From Larkinella insperata (lineage in GTDB: Bacteria; Bacteroidota; Bacteroidia; Cytophagales; Spirosomataceae), in the NCBI RefSeq assembly GCF_026248825.1, contig NZ_CP110973.1, positions 5,415,501 through 5,479,500 of the forward strand: a DNA stretch of 64,000 nucleotides. The letters are read 5' to 3'. This document shows positions 33,342 to 43,077 of the stretch, piece by piece. A program made the position numbers and the translations under genes. Position 1 is the stretch's first letter; the number at the start of each line of letters is the position of its first letter. Below the pieces are notes generated by a model. The model made no database searches, was not told the DNA's origin, and saw only the letters and a list, made by a program, of their open reading frames with translations.

Positions 33342-35903
33342 ATGAAACGACTTTTTCTGGTTGGACTTTGTCTGTTAACAACCTTCATCAGCCTTGCACA
33401 GAATACGTTACAACACCCAGACCAATTTTTGGGCTACCCCGTCGGCAAGCGCTTTACGCCCCACCACCGCGTGCTGGCCTACGCGGAAGCCGTCGCAAAA
33501 AATTTTTCGAGCCGCGTAAAATTATTGCCTTACGGTACCACCTATGAAGGCCGTCAACTGATGGCACTAGTGGTGGCTTCGGAAAAAAATATGAATCGGC
33601 TGGAAGAAATTCGCACCACCCACCTAAACCAAATCGGTCTGGGTACGGCAACTTCCTCCTCCAACAACACGGCCCTGCCGCCCATTGCCTGGCTGAGTTA
33701 TAATGTTCACGGCAACGAAGCCATCAGCTCCGAAGCCTTTATGCTTGTGCTGCACGACCTGCTGGACCCCACCAACGCGGTTTCCCAGAAAATTCTGGCC
33801 AATACCGTCGTCATTCTTGACCCGGGCCTGAACCCCGACGGCCACGACCGCTACGTGAATTGGTACAATCAGATGAGCGGCATGACTCCCGACCCAAGTC
33901 CCCTGGCGCGCGAACACAGCGAACCCTGGCCCAGCGGCCGGTATACCCACTACCTGTTCGATCCCAACCGCGACTGGGCCTGGCAAACGCAGGAGATCAC
34001 CCAGCAGCGCATGGCGCTCTACCAGCAGTGGATGCCGCACCTGCACGCCGACTTCCACGAAATGGGCCCCGAAAGCCCCTATTATTTTGCGCCCTCTGCC
34101 AAACCCTACCACGAAGACATCACGCCCTGGCAACGGGAATTTCAGCAGATTATCGGCCAGTACAGCACCCGGTATTTCGACAAAAACGGTTGGCTGTATT
34201 TCACCCGCGAAAACTTCGACCTTTTTTACCCGAGCTACGGCGACACCTGGCCCACCTACAACGGCGCCATCGGTATGACCTTCGAGCAGGGCGGTGGCGG
34301 GCGCGCCGGACTGGCCTATCAGAAAAATGACGGCGATACGCTCACCCTCCGCGAACGCATCGACCACCACTACGCGGCCAGTTTTGCTACCCTCGAGTCA
34401 GTTGCCGACCGTCCGGCGGACGTTGTAAAAAACTTCAACAGCTTTTTCCAGAAAGCCCAAAACAGTCCCGTGGGCGAGTTTAAGAGCTACGTGATCAAAA
34501 CCGCCAACGATGAGGGTCGGATCAAGGCACTGCGGAAGCTACTCGACAACAACCTCATCCGCTACGGCCTGGCCGGAAAATCCCAGAAACTAACGGGTTT
34601 TAGTTACCAGTCGCAGAAAAACGAACCGGTCACGGTGGAAAGCAACGACCTGGTCATTAGTGCCTACCAACCGAAATCGACGCTTCTTAAAATTCTCTTC
34701 GAGCCTCAGTCGTCGCTGGAAGATTCGGTGACTTACGACATTACCTCCTGGTCCATACCGTACGCGTATGGTCTGAAAGCCTACGGGGTAAGAGATCGGC
34801 TGAACCCCGCCCCCCACCCAGCCGCGGCAGCCGCTTCACCAACTAATTTGCCCGCTAACGGACCAAAACCGTATGCGTACCTGGTCCGCTGGCAGTCGGC
34901 GCAGGATGTGCAGTTTCTGGCCGGATTGCTGAAAAACAAAGTCCGGGTGCGGGTGGCCGAACGGACGTTTAAGCAGGATAACCAGAGTTTTGACCCCGGA
35001 ACGCTCATTGTCACCCGTGCGGGCAACGAACGGCTGGGCGAACGGTTTCACCAGATTGTGCAGCAGGAAGCCGTCAAACGCGGCATTCGGCTGATTCCGG
35101 CCACTACGGGTTTTGTAGCGGAAGGGGCTGATTTTGGCTCGGGCAGCGTTTTTTCGCTGAAGAATCCGCGGGTTGCGGTCATTGCCGGTGATGTGACCAC
35201 CCCCACCTCGCTGGGCGAAGTCTGGCATTACTTCGACCAGGATCTGGAATACCCGCTGACGCTGATCGACGGGAATGCCCTTCCCGGTAGCTCCCTGGCC
35301 GGTATCGACGTTTTGATTATGCCGCAGGGCTACAACTACGGAAAAATTATGAACGACCGGACCCTGGCGAAACTCAAAGACTGGGTGCAGGCCGGCGGCA
35401 AGCTGATCGTGATGGAACGGGCCACGGGCTTTTTTGTGGACAAACCCGATTTTGGCCTGAAACGGAAAGACGAAAAGCCGGAAGCGAAAAGAGAGAAATC
35501 GGACAAAAAACCGGAAGTTGAAGAAACCCTGCGCCAGTATGGCGAACGTGAACGCGAAGCCATTTCCGAAGAGACCCCGGGCAGTGTCTACCGCGTTGAT
35601 CTCGACCGCACCCACCCCCTGGCCTTCGGCTACACCAACGGATACAATGCCCTGGTGCAGAATGTGTATGATTACGATTTTCTGAGAGACGGCTGGAATG
35701 TCGGCTACCTGCGGAAAGACAACTACCTGGCGGGTTTTGTGGGCCGATCGGCCAAAGCCAAGCTCAACAACACCCTGCTGTACGGTGTGCAGGATTTGGG
35801 CAAAGGCAGCGTCGTCTACATCATGGACGATCCGCTGTTCCGGGGCTTCTGGTACAATGGCAAGCTCCTGTTCGGCAACGCGGTATTTATGGTTGGTAAC
35901 TAA
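33342..35903 (+). CDS. Secreted M14-family zinc metallopeptidase
   Basis: An 853-residue protein with a signal peptide (LFLVGLCLLTTFISLAQ). The M14 carboxypeptidase-like domain occupies about residues 20-380: YGTTYEGRQL, the zinc motif H-x-x-E in NVHGNEAISSEAF, LDPGLNPDGHDR, FDPNRDWAW and the late zinc His in HADFHEMG, with TFEQGGGG near the catalytic end. The C-terminal half is a type I glutamine amidotransferase-like domain (VAVIAGDVTTPTSLGEVW, IDVLIMPQGYNYG), interrupted by a Lys/Glu-rich loop. It probably trims peptides in the periplasm or outside the cell. The ATG at 33342 is chosen because it begins the signal peptide; the frame is open to 33237. Confidence 0.92.
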   Translation: MKRLFLVGLCLLTTFISLAQNTLQHPDQFLGYPVGKRFTPHHRVLAYAEAVAKNFSSRVKLLPYGTTYEGRQLMALVVASEKNMNRLEEIRTTHLNQIGLGTATSSSNNTALPPIAWLSYNVHGNEAISSEAFMLVLHDLLDPTNAVSQKILANTVVILDPGLNPDGHDRYVNWYNQMSGMTPDPSPLAREHSEPWPSGRYTHYLFDPNRDWAWQTQEITQQRMALYQQWMPHLHADFHEMGPESPYYFAPSAKPYHEDITPWQREFQQIIGQYSTRYFDKNGWLYFTRENFDLFYPSYGDTWPTYNGAIGMTFEQGGGGRAGLAYQKNDGDTLTLRERIDHHYAASFATLESVADRPADVVKNFNSFFQKAQNSPVGEFKSYVIKTANDEGRIKALRKLLDNNLIRYGLAGKSQKLTGFSYQSQKNEPVTVESNDLVISAYQPKSTLLKILFEPQSSLEDSVTYDITSWSIPYAYGLKAYGVRDRLNPAPHPAAAAASPTNLPANGPKPYAYLVRWQSAQDVQFLAGLLKNKVRVRVAERTFKQDNQSFDPGTLIVTRAGNERLGERFHQIVQQEAVKRGIRLIPATTGFVAEGADFGSGSVFSLKNPRVAVIAGDVTTPTSLGEVWHYFDQDLEYPLTLIDGNALPGSSLAGIDVLIMPQGYNYGKIMNDRTLAKLKDWVQAGGKLIVMERATGFFVDKPDFGLKRKDEKPEAKREKSDKKPEVEETLRQYGEREREAISEETPGSVYRVDLDRTHPLAFGYTNGYNALVQNVYDYDFLRDGWNVGYLRKDNYLAGFVGRSAKAKLNNTLLYGVQDLGKGSVVYIMDDPLFRGFWYNGKLLFGNAVFMVGN

Positions 35904-35927
35904 ATCGGATTCGACTTACTGCCCAGA

Positions 35928-35967
35928 AGAACGGTTAACCGCCCCAACGGTTAACCGTTCTTTTTTT
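35928..35967 (+). terminator. Terminator of the M14 peptidase gene
   Basis: AGAACGGTTAACCG / CGGTTAACCGTTCT with a six-base loop and seven T residues, 25 bases after the stop. Confidence 0.9.
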
Positions 35968-36042
35968 AGAGGGGTTTCGTAGCAAACAACCGTTCGGCAA
36001 AAGGAGTTAGTAGTGCAGCTATTTTAGTACGTTCCTCTCGCT

Positions 36043-36702
36043 ATGAAAAAAATACTGCGCGAAAACAGCCTTTCATTGACCCTCCTGGTCATTACGCTCC
36101 TAACGCTGGGCGGCAACCTGTGGACGGGCTGGCACGACTTTAACGATGAGTTAAAAGACTATGGGCGGGCCACCCTATCCTTTACGGATTACCTAACTAG
36201 TGGGCACTGCATAGAGTCTGTTTTTGAAAACTGGGAAAGTGAATTTCTGCAAATGGGGCTCTATGTGCTCTTCACGGTTTTTCTCTACCAAAAAGGCTCC
36301 TCCGAATCGAAAGACCCTGACCAGGATGAGGAAGTCGACCGCAAGCCGTCGCCGAGCCGGCCGGGGGCGCCCTGGCCCGTTCGGCGGGGGGGCTGGGTGC
36401 TCAAACTGTATCAGAACTCCCTGAGCCTTGGTTTCTTCCTACTGTTTCTTCTGTCTTTCATTCTGCACGCCATCGGCGGAGCCAGCCAGTACAACACCGA
36501 ACAGATGCTGAAGGGCAAAAGCGAAACGCTGACGGTGTGGGAATTTATGGCAACCAACGAGTTCTGGTTTCAGTCGCTGCAAAACTGGCAGAGTGAGTTC
36601 TTGTCGGTGCTTTCCATTGTTGTGTTGTCGATTTTCCTGCGGCAAAAGGGTTCGCCCGAATCCAAACCGGTTGACGCCCCCGATTCGCAGACTGGCGAAT
36701 AA
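36043..36702 (+). CDS. DUF6766-like membrane protein
   Basis: A 219-residue protein with four membrane helices in two similar halves. Each half has NSLSL, a long helix, then an F-x-NW-x-SEFL motif (ENWESEFLQMGLYVLF and QNWQSEFLSVLSIVVL) and ends FLYQKGS or FLRQKGS. This inner duplication and the NSLSL/NWQSEFL signatures fit the family now called DUF6766. Role unknown; such genes tend to sit among general stress genes, as here. A charged, Pro-rich linker joins the halves. Confidence 0.7.
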   Translation: MKKILRENSLSLTLLVITLLTLGGNLWTGWHDFNDELKDYGRATLSFTDYLTSGHCIESVFENWESEFLQMGLYVLFTVFLYQKGSSESKDPDQDEEVDRKPSPSRPGAPWPVRRGGWVLKLYQNSLSLGFFLLFLLSFILHAIGGASQYNTEQMLKGKSETLTVWEFMATNEFWFQSLQNWQSEFLSVLSIVVLSIFLRQKGSPESKPVDAPDSQTGE

Positions 36703-36936
36703 GTTCGGGGGGAAGCAGGGTTGGCTGGAACTTTCCCGCTATTAAATACAAAGCCTTAATCACCTTTGATTGGTAAGTGATTCCTCAAAAAAGGTTTCTA
36801 ATCGGGGCATTTCGGCAGATTGGTTTTTCATCAGGAGCAGGTGCCGTTACCTTATTTTTTCATAGTTGACCAGCGCGTATAGCGGTAATGGTGGTTAACG
36901 CTTTACCAAAAGCACCAATGAGCAAAATAAGTGAAT

Positions 36937-39219
36937 ATGCCTACAAAACCCTACAACAGCCCAACCTACTGGCAACCGTTTACGAAAACGCACGAAACCT
37001 CCCAGTGGGTCATGGGGCTTGATGAACAATTCAAACAAGCTGCTCACCGGGAAACGCTCGATCTTCCCATGGAAGCTGGCACCCTGGAAATTTGTCTGAC
37101 GGCCAATTCCCTGTGGCTGATCAGTGAGTGGGGCGGAGCCGGGAAATTAGCCATCCGAACCTGTTTTGATCCCCAGCTTGTTCAGAAATTCAAAAAAGTC
37201 CGGACAACAAAAAACGGCGTCGAATACCAGATTCAGGGCTCTTTGGGAACATTCGGGGTTAAAATCGAATGCCCACATTCCGATAAAACCCTGCTGCACT
37301 ACACCACCTCCTTAAAACCGGCCCAACCCTTCACGGTCCAGGCTTTTCCCCGGGACCTCTACCTGCTGGACAATGATTACAACCCCTTCACGACCGAGGG
37401 CATGGTGTACGTAACCCAGAGCGGACCCACTTCCGGGCTCGCTTACTTGTCTCTGGTCGAGCCGACGGAATGCTCGGTTTTCTATTTTCAGAATTTTACG
37501 GCCTTGTCGGATTACTGTCAGATGACCCAAACCGAGCCATCCAGTACGGTAACGGTGCAATGGCCGGAAGTTGGGTTTGCCCTTCCGTCGTCCAATCAGC
37601 CTCTGGAAGCCGGCCAAGAAATCGTTTTGTCGGACGCTTACATTTACCTGATTCCGACCGTTCCCAAAACCGAATTTCAGGCAGCCGACCAGTTTCTGGA
37701 AGCCATTGGCCGGGTTTACCGACTGCTGCCCAAGCCCGAAACCGAGTATTACGATTGGCCCAAAGCAGCAGAAATCACCATCGAAGCCCTGACCGAATCG
37801 CCCCATTGTGGCCGCCGGATTCAGAAACATTATTACGTCAACGCCTACGTCGACTCCACCCAGAAACCGCCCGAAAGCATGGTCCAGCTGGCCATCCTGG
37901 TGCCGCTCTGGGAATACCAGGAATGGCTCGGTCAAACCGTCTCCCTCGTTGAGCAACTCCAGAAAAACCTACCCTCTTTCTACGACGAGAAACACGAAAC
38001 AATCATGCGGTGGCTGCCGGGCGGTATCTTCAAAGAAGAAGAACGGAGCGAAGAACAGGATCACAACAAAGTCGACTCCTGGTATCTGCTGCACACGCTG
38101 TTGAACCTCGGTCGGCTGGCCGAAAAAGGCAACCCGGAGGCCAAAGATCTCTTGTTCGGCTCGCTGGAGTATGTTATTAAAGCCGGCCACCACTTCAACT
38201 ACGACTGGCCGGTTTTTTACGACATCCGGACGCTGGACATCATCAAGGCCGAAACCGCCGAGGGCCAGGGCGGTGAACTGGACGTGGCCGGTCTGTACAC
38301 GCACGTGATGGTGCAAGCTTATGAGCTCACCCGCGATCCGCGTTACCTGAATGAAGCCATGGCTTCCGCCGAGCGCTTGAAGGGCAAAGGCTTCGAGCTG
38401 CTCTACCAGAGCAACATCACCATCATGAGCGCCCTGACGCTGGCCAAGCTATGGAAAATCACCGGCAACCGGCTGTATTTCGATCAAAGCCGGCTAAGCA
38501 TTGCCAACGTACTGGCCCGGTTGTGGATCTGGGAGTGTAATTTCGGCTATGGACAGAACCGGAGCATATTCATGGGGGTAGCTCCGCTGAAAAATGCCCC
38601 TTATGTGGCAGCCTACGAGGAAGCGGAAATCTTTGCTACCATGCTCAGCTTTCTCAAGGAGGTGGGTCCGGACGTGCCCGAAACCGTCCGGATGATGTTC
38701 TCGGAGTATTTTAAATACCTTCTGCATCGGGGGCGGTTTTATTTCCCGTCCGAACTGCCGGAAGAGATGGTTTGTCAGCAACCGCGCGAAGGCCGCCTGA
38801 TCCGGGAGCTGCCCATTCCGCTGGAAGATATCTCCATCGGCTGGAAACAAGCCGGTGAGGTGGGCCAGGAAGTGTACGGCGGAGCGATGCCCTACATCCT
38901 GACAACCAATGCCTACAAACAATTCCAAAACATCCCGGTCATTATCTTCTCGGACTACCCGATCTACCACGCCGAGTACGAATTCACGGAGAAAAACAAG
39001 GGCTACGTTGTGGTGCGGCTGGCGGGTACTTCCGACTGTACGTGTCAGGTACGGCTCATCGCCAAAAGCCGGTCCATGCCCACCGTGCAGCTTTACGACG
39101 AGGATGCGCCCGACAGTCCCGCCCTCGAGCCCGTCAAAAAAGCGGACCGGTACTGCGAGTACCGGGTCAGTGGAAGCCAGCGCCTGCGGATGGAATGGGA
39201 ATCTGCCAAGAAGAACTAA
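36937..39219 (+). CDS. Large (alpha/alpha)6-type carbohydrate-related protein
   Basis: A 761-residue protein without signal peptide. Residues about 1-260 are beta-rich. Residues about 330-630 are a series of helices with DSWYLLHTLLNLGRLAEKG, HVMVQAYELTRDPRYLNEA and LTLAKLWKITGNRLYFDQS, typical of six-hairpin barrels used by glycoside hydrolases and epimerases. No catalytic pair can be named with certainty, so the enzyme class is open. It is followed by a dehydrogenase and a GH130-like gene with short gaps (42 and 12 bases), suggesting an operon for sugar processing. The ATG at 36937 is used; a GTG two codons earlier is possible. Confidence 0.7.
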   Translation: MPTKPYNSPTYWQPFTKTHETSQWVMGLDEQFKQAAHRETLDLPMEAGTLEICLTANSLWLISEWGGAGKLAIRTCFDPQLVQKFKKVRTTKNGVEYQIQGSLGTFGVKIECPHSDKTLLHYTTSLKPAQPFTVQAFPRDLYLLDNDYNPFTTEGMVYVTQSGPTSGLAYLSLVEPTECSVFYFQNFTALSDYCQMTQTEPSSTVTVQWPEVGFALPSSNQPLEAGQEIVLSDAYIYLIPTVPKTEFQAADQFLEAIGRVYRLLPKPETEYYDWPKAAEITIEALTESPHCGRRIQKHYYVNAYVDSTQKPPESMVQLAILVPLWEYQEWLGQTVSLVEQLQKNLPSFYDEKHETIMRWLPGGIFKEEERSEEQDHNKVDSWYLLHTLLNLGRLAEKGNPEAKDLLFGSLEYVIKAGHHFNYDWPVFYDIRTLDIIKAETAEGQGGELDVAGLYTHVMVQAYELTRDPRYLNEAMASAERLKGKGFELLYQSNITIMSALTLAKLWKITGNRLYFDQSRLSIANVLARLWIWECNFGYGQNRSIFMGVAPLKNAPYVAAYEEAEIFATMLSFLKEVGPDVPETVRMMFSEYFKYLLHRGRFYFPSELPEEMVCQQPREGRLIRELPIPLEDISIGWKQAGEVGQEVYGGAMPYILTTNAYKQFQNIPVIIFSDYPIYHAEYEFTEKNKGYVVVRLAGTSDCTCQVRLIAKSRSMPTVQLYDEDAPDSPALEPVKKADRYCEYRVSGSQRLRMEWESAKKN

Positions 39220-39261
39220 TCAATAGTTACCGTTTATTTTACTCTAACTCCAAACAACGTT

Positions 39262-40011
39262 ATGGCAAGTACACACACAGCCACTGAATCACTTACGGGA
39301 AAACGAATCGTTATTACGGGTGGAACCACCGGCATTGGCCGCGCCATCGCCACCCTGCTGGGTTCCTACGGCGCCCATATCTTTACGTTCGGCCGGCATC
39401 AGGAGCAGCTTGACGAAGCGCTCAACGCCATCCGCGAAGCCGGTGGTCAGGCCGACGGCATCACCGCCGACAGCTCGAAGCAGGAAGACATTCAACGGGT
39501 TTTTCAGCAGGCCGAAGAAAAGCTGGGCGGTTTGGATATCCTCATCAACAGCGCGGCCCTGGGAGCCGGTTCGCTGAGTGAAATGGACGATGCCGACTGG
39601 CGGTATGTAATTGAAACCAACCTGGGCGGTTACCTGGCAGCGGCCAAGGAAGCCCTCAACCGCATGCTGCCGCAGAAACGGGGCCATATCGTGTTGATCG
39701 GGTCGATGAGCGCCGATGTACGGGAGGAAGGCAGTTCGGTTTATGTCGCGACGAAATCGGCCATCCAGGGATTTGCGGAAAGCCTGCGCAAGGAAGTCAA
39801 TAAAGACGGAATCAAAGTTAGTCTGGTAGAACCCGGAGCGGTGGGGTCGGACATGCAGCCCACCACGCCGGAAGAAGAACGCGAAAGCCAGAAAACCGGA
39901 GAAATGCTGCGGGCCGAAGACATCGCCGTCTGCATCCACTACATCCTGACGCAGCCCGAACGCTGCGATGTGGTGGGTATCCAGATTCGTCCGCACCTTC
40001 AGACCATTTAA
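39262..40011 (+). CDS. Short-chain dehydrogenase/reductase (SDR)
   Basis: A 249-residue classical SDR: nucleotide-binding GGTTGIGRAIA near residue 20, NSAALGAG (NNAG-like), catalytic Ser in IGSMSADV and Tyr-x-x-x-Lys in YVATKSA, and EPGAV after the active site. It uses NAD(P)H to reduce or oxidise a carbonyl or alcohol; the substrate cannot be told. It sits in the putative operon with the (alpha/alpha)6-type protein and the GH130-like enzyme. Confidence 0.92.
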   Translation: MASTHTATESLTGKRIVITGGTTGIGRAIATLLGSYGAHIFTFGRHQEQLDEALNAIREAGGQADGITADSSKQEDIQRVFQQAEEKLGGLDILINSAALGAGSLSEMDDADWRYVIETNLGGYLAAAKEALNRMLPQKRGHIVLIGSMSADVREEGSSVYVATKSAIQGFAESLRKEVNKDGIKVSLVEPGAVGSDMQPTTPEEERESQKTGEMLRAEDIAVCIHYILTQPERCDVVGIQIRPHLQTI

Positions 40012-40023
40012 TTTTTCGAGAAC

Positions 40024-41151
40024 ATGGCTTTTCCGACGGACCTGCTCATTTTTTCGCCCAACGATATCGATCTCTCCTTTTCACCCCTGCGCCAGTCGCT
40101 CCGGGCACATACCTACATCCTGGGTGCCTTTAACCCCGGACTGGCCCGCTTGCCAAACGGCAATTTACTGATTATGATACGGGTTGCCGAAGCGCTTCGG
40201 CAACCCATCGTCGGAGAACAGATTCACGCCATTCGCTGGGATAGTGAGCGGGGCTACGTGCTGGATGCCTATCCACTGGCCGGAGTCAACGCGGCCGATC
40301 CACGGAAATTTCAGGTTCAGGGCTATCCTTACAAAGTGATGGCCCTGACCTCTTTATCCTGGCTGCTCCCGGTTGAACTGAGTCCCGACGGCACGAAGGT
40401 GCTGACGGTGCATTACGACAAAATCATTGCTCCCCAGCGGCCCTACCAGGAGTACGGCGTGGAAGACGCCCGGATCACGAAAATCGACGACACGTATTAC
40501 ATGACGACCTGCTCGGTGAGTTCGGAGCGGCATTCCACAACGTTGTATACGTCAACCGACGGATTGACCTACACCTTACAGGGCATTATCCTCGATCACC
40601 AGAACAAGGATATGGTTTTCTTCGAGGGGAAAATCGACGGCAAATTTTACGCCCTGACCCGACCACTGGGCGATCTGTATTTTGCCACCCAGCCCGCCAG
40701 CGACTACCTCCCCGGCCCTTCCATCAACCTGGCCTCCTCCCCCGACGGCCTGCACTGGAAACCTTCCGACGAACCGTTTATCCGCGCCCGCAGAGGATCG
40801 GCGTCCACCATGAAAATCGGCGGGGGGACCCAACCCATCCTGACCGACCAGGGCTGGTTACTGCTCTACCACGGCGTTGAATTGAAAGGGTTGGTCGGGA
40901 TTTACCGCACCTTCTGGGCCTTGCTGGACGCCCACGATCCGCGGAAAATTTTAAGAATCGAGGATGCGACGCCCCTGCTGGAAGCCAGCCCAACCCTGAT
41001 CGAACCCTTCAGGGACCAGCTTTACCTGTCGGATGTGGTTTTCACGACCGGGATTGTCGATGCCGGGGACTTTTTTATCGTGGCTTCGGGCGAAGATGAC
41101 CTGGCCTGCCGGATGACCCACCTGCCCAAAACCGTTTTCGGACTCAGCTAA
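40024..41151 (+). CDS. GH130-like beta-mannosidase or phosphorylase
   Basis: A 375-residue five-bladed propeller protein of the GH130 type. Family signs are FNPGLARLPNGN near the start, YGVEDARITKIDDTYYMT (with the Asp that acts as proton donor), VFFEGKIDGKFYALTRPLG and GGGTQPILTDQGWLLLYHG. GH130 enzymes hydrolyse or phosphorolyse beta-mannosides; which one cannot be read from sequence alone. No signal peptide, so it acts in the cytoplasm. It ends 12 bases from the convergent DUF1264 gene. Confidence 0.85.
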   Translation: MAFPTDLLIFSPNDIDLSFSPLRQSLRAHTYILGAFNPGLARLPNGNLLIMIRVAEALRQPIVGEQIHAIRWDSERGYVLDAYPLAGVNAADPRKFQVQGYPYKVMALTSLSWLLPVELSPDGTKVLTVHYDKIIAPQRPYQEYGVEDARITKIDDTYYMTTCSVSSERHSTTLYTSTDGLTYTLQGIILDHQNKDMVFFEGKIDGKFYALTRPLGDLYFATQPASDYLPGPSINLASSPDGLHWKPSDEPFIRARRGSASTMKIGGGTQPILTDQGWLLLYHGVELKGLVGIYRTFWALLDAHDPRKILRIEDATPLLEASPTLIEPFRDQLYLSDVVFTTGIVDAGDFFIVASGEDDLACRMTHLPKTVFGLS

Positions 41152-41162
41152 CCGATTGCCTT

Positions 41163-41918
41163 TTAGTGTGAGTGGCCGGGAATGGGCTGCTTGTCGTCGC
41201 TTACTTTCAACTGCCGGACTTCTCCCTGCTCCCAGGCATTGGCGCCGGGCTGCACGGCGGGGGCGGGAATGTCGGCGCGGTTCTGACGCTTCTTGGCCGT
41301 GGAGATGTTAAACCGCTGATCGCGCTGGGCCACCAGGCTGTCGGCCAGTTGCCCGTCTTTGGTGAACCCCATCATAATCAGCGGGTGGCCCAGGGGAAGT
41401 TTCAGGTCCCGGTCGGTATGCCAGGTATGATACGTTTTACCGTAGGTCGATACCAGTTTTTCCATCAATTCGTGCTCGGCCACCTGCGGGAGTCCCGGCG
41501 CAATCAGGGTTCCCGACTTCACTTCGTGAACGTGGCTGTGCCAGAGCTTTTTTTCCTCCGCAGGCAGGGTTTTGAACAGCCGTTCCGACACGATGTACTC
41601 CACACCCATGATCTTGGCATCTTTGCCGTTGCCGTCAAAAATCATGCACTGAATCACGTCTTCATTCACCTGTGTGCAGTAGTGGTGCGCTTCCATCTGC
41701 CCTTTCATGTCGCCGTTGTAAAAGTGAAAGCCGTCGAGGTACATGCTGATGGCCTGCAGGGGCGCTTTGTTCTGGATCACGTCCGCGCCGGTTTCCAGCA
41801 CTTCGGTTTTCGCCGTTTTCTCGTCCCCCGGCGACTCGACATTGGAAGAGGTATTTTTCCCACCACAACCGGTGAGCAGGAGCGCGAAAAGACCGCCAAC
41901 TGTCCAGTTCAAATTCAT
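41163..41918 (-). CDS. OBAP/DUF1264-like lipoprotein
   Basis: A 251-residue lipoprotein (lipobox GLFALLLTGC). The core, residues about 55-200, matches the DUF1264 / oil-body-associated-protein family: YLDGFHFYNGDMKGQMEAHH, HYCTQVNEDVIQCMIFDG, GVEYIVSERLF, WHSHVHEVKSG and TYHTWHTDRD with several conserved His. In plants members associate with oil bodies; bacterial roles are unknown. The many His residues hint at metal binding. The gene is convergent with the GH130-like gene. Confidence 0.85.
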   Translation of the reverse strand: MNLNWTVGGLFALLLTGCGGKNTSSNVESPGDEKTAKTEVLETGADVIQNKAPLQAISMYLDGFHFYNGDMKGQMEAHHYCTQVNEDVIQCMIFDGNGKDAKIMGVEYIVSERLFKTLPAEEKKLWHSHVHEVKSGTLIAPGLPQVAEHELMEKLVSTYGKTYHTWHTDRDLKLPLGHPLIMMGFTKDGQLADSLVAQRDQRFNISTAKKRQNRADIPAPAVQPGANAWEQGEVRQLKVSDDKQPIPGHSH

Positions 41919-42136
41919 AGCACGTTGCGTTAAATTTCGGTCGGTGCTGCGTTCAGGCAGCCAACCGGTTTATGGACAAGCAAGCCGGGATCCACCCGGT
42001 TTGTTCGCCTAAATTGACCCCAAGTAAGCCAATGGCCCCAAATCCGGGGCAGAGGCCCCCACTGGCTCAGTAAGTCCAACGGTTCAAAACAAACCCGGTA
42101 GCCGGGGGTTAGCTTGGAAAATCAACGTTATAAACC

Positions 42137-43012
42137 ATGCAACAACAGGACCCACGCCACCAGTACCCGGCACCTCCCTACCAACAGGAACCCCAGGACC
42201 ACCCCGGTTCTGATCAGCAAATGACGCCCAAAGCCGATCACGGTGAAACGTCGTACAAAGGCAGCGGCCGCCTGGCGGGCCGGACGGCCCTCATTACCGG
42301 CGCAGACAGCGGTATTGGCCGGGCCGTTGCGCTGACGTTTGCGCGGGAAGGAGCCAATGTGCTGATTGCCTACCTCAGCGAAGACAAAGATGCGCAGGAA
42401 ACGGTGCGGCTGGTGGAAGAAAGCGGTCAGAAGGCCATTGCCGTCGGGGGTGATATTCAGGACGAAGCCCACTGTCAGGCGCTGGTGAAACGGGCCGTGG
42501 ATGAATTTGGCCAACTGGATATTTTAGTAAACAACGCGGCTTTCCAGATGAACCATTCGTCGATTGCCGAGCTTTCGTCCGAAGAGTTTGACCGGACGTT
42601 TCGCACCAACGTCTACGCCATGTTCTACCTCTGCAAGGCCGCCCTGCCGCTGATGAAACCGGGAGGATCGATCATCAACACCACGTCGATTCAGGCCTAC
42701 ATGCCCGAGCCGATGCTGCTGGCGTATGCCGCCACCAAAGCCGCCATCGCCAACTTCACGAAGGCCCTGGCCAAAGAAGCCATCGAAAAGGGCATCCGGG
42801 TCAACGCCGTGGCTCCCGGTCCGGTCTGGACTCCGTTGATTCCGTCGACGATGCCGGAGGATAAAACCAAAACCTTCGGTGAGGACACGTTGTTTGGCCG
42901 GGCGGCTCAACCCATTGAGCTGGCGCCCATTTATGTCTTATTGGCTTCTCAGGAAGGCAGTTACATTACCGGCGAGATTTACGGCGCCACCGGTGGGCGA
43001 CCCATCGCCTAA
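42137..43012 (+). CDS. Stress-type SDR with proline-rich N-terminus
   Basis: A 291-residue SDR with a 45-residue Gln/Pro-rich lead (YPAPPYQQEPQDHPGSDQQM). The dehydrogenase domain shows ITGADSGIGRAVA, VNNAAFQM, Ser in NTTSIQAY and Tyr-x-x-x-Lys in YAATKAA, and ends with SYITGEIYGATGG. This long form with a charged or proline-rich lead is typical of the general-stress dehydrogenase group (YghA/GSP39-like). Its terminator is at 43018. Confidence 0.9.
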   Translation: MQQQDPRHQYPAPPYQQEPQDHPGSDQQMTPKADHGETSYKGSGRLAGRTALITGADSGIGRAVALTFAREGANVLIAYLSEDKDAQETVRLVEESGQKAIAVGGDIQDEAHCQALVKRAVDEFGQLDILVNNAAFQMNHSSIAELSSEEFDRTFRTNVYAMFYLCKAALPLMKPGGSIINTTSIQAYMPEPMLLAYAATKAAIANFTKALAKEAIEKGIRVNAVAPGPVWTPLIPSTMPEDKTKTFGEDTLFGRAAQPIELAPIYVLLASQEGSYITGEIYGATGGRPIA

Positions 43013-43017
43013 TCAGT

Positions 43018-43044
43018 AAACACCCCACCCGGGGTGTTTTTTTT
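43018..43044 (+). terminator. Terminator of the stress-type SDR gene
   Basis: AAACACCCC / GGGGTGTTT with a four-base loop and eight or more T residues, directly after the stop. Confidence 0.9.
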
Positions 43045-43077
43045 GCGACCTATAGCTTTAAAATTACGATTCTGCTG

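Noticed and set aside
33624..34370. 248-codon minus-strand frame inside the M14 peptidase gene
   Set aside because: Shadow of a GC-rich coding gene on the other strand; low-complexity Val/Gly/His composition without family signs.
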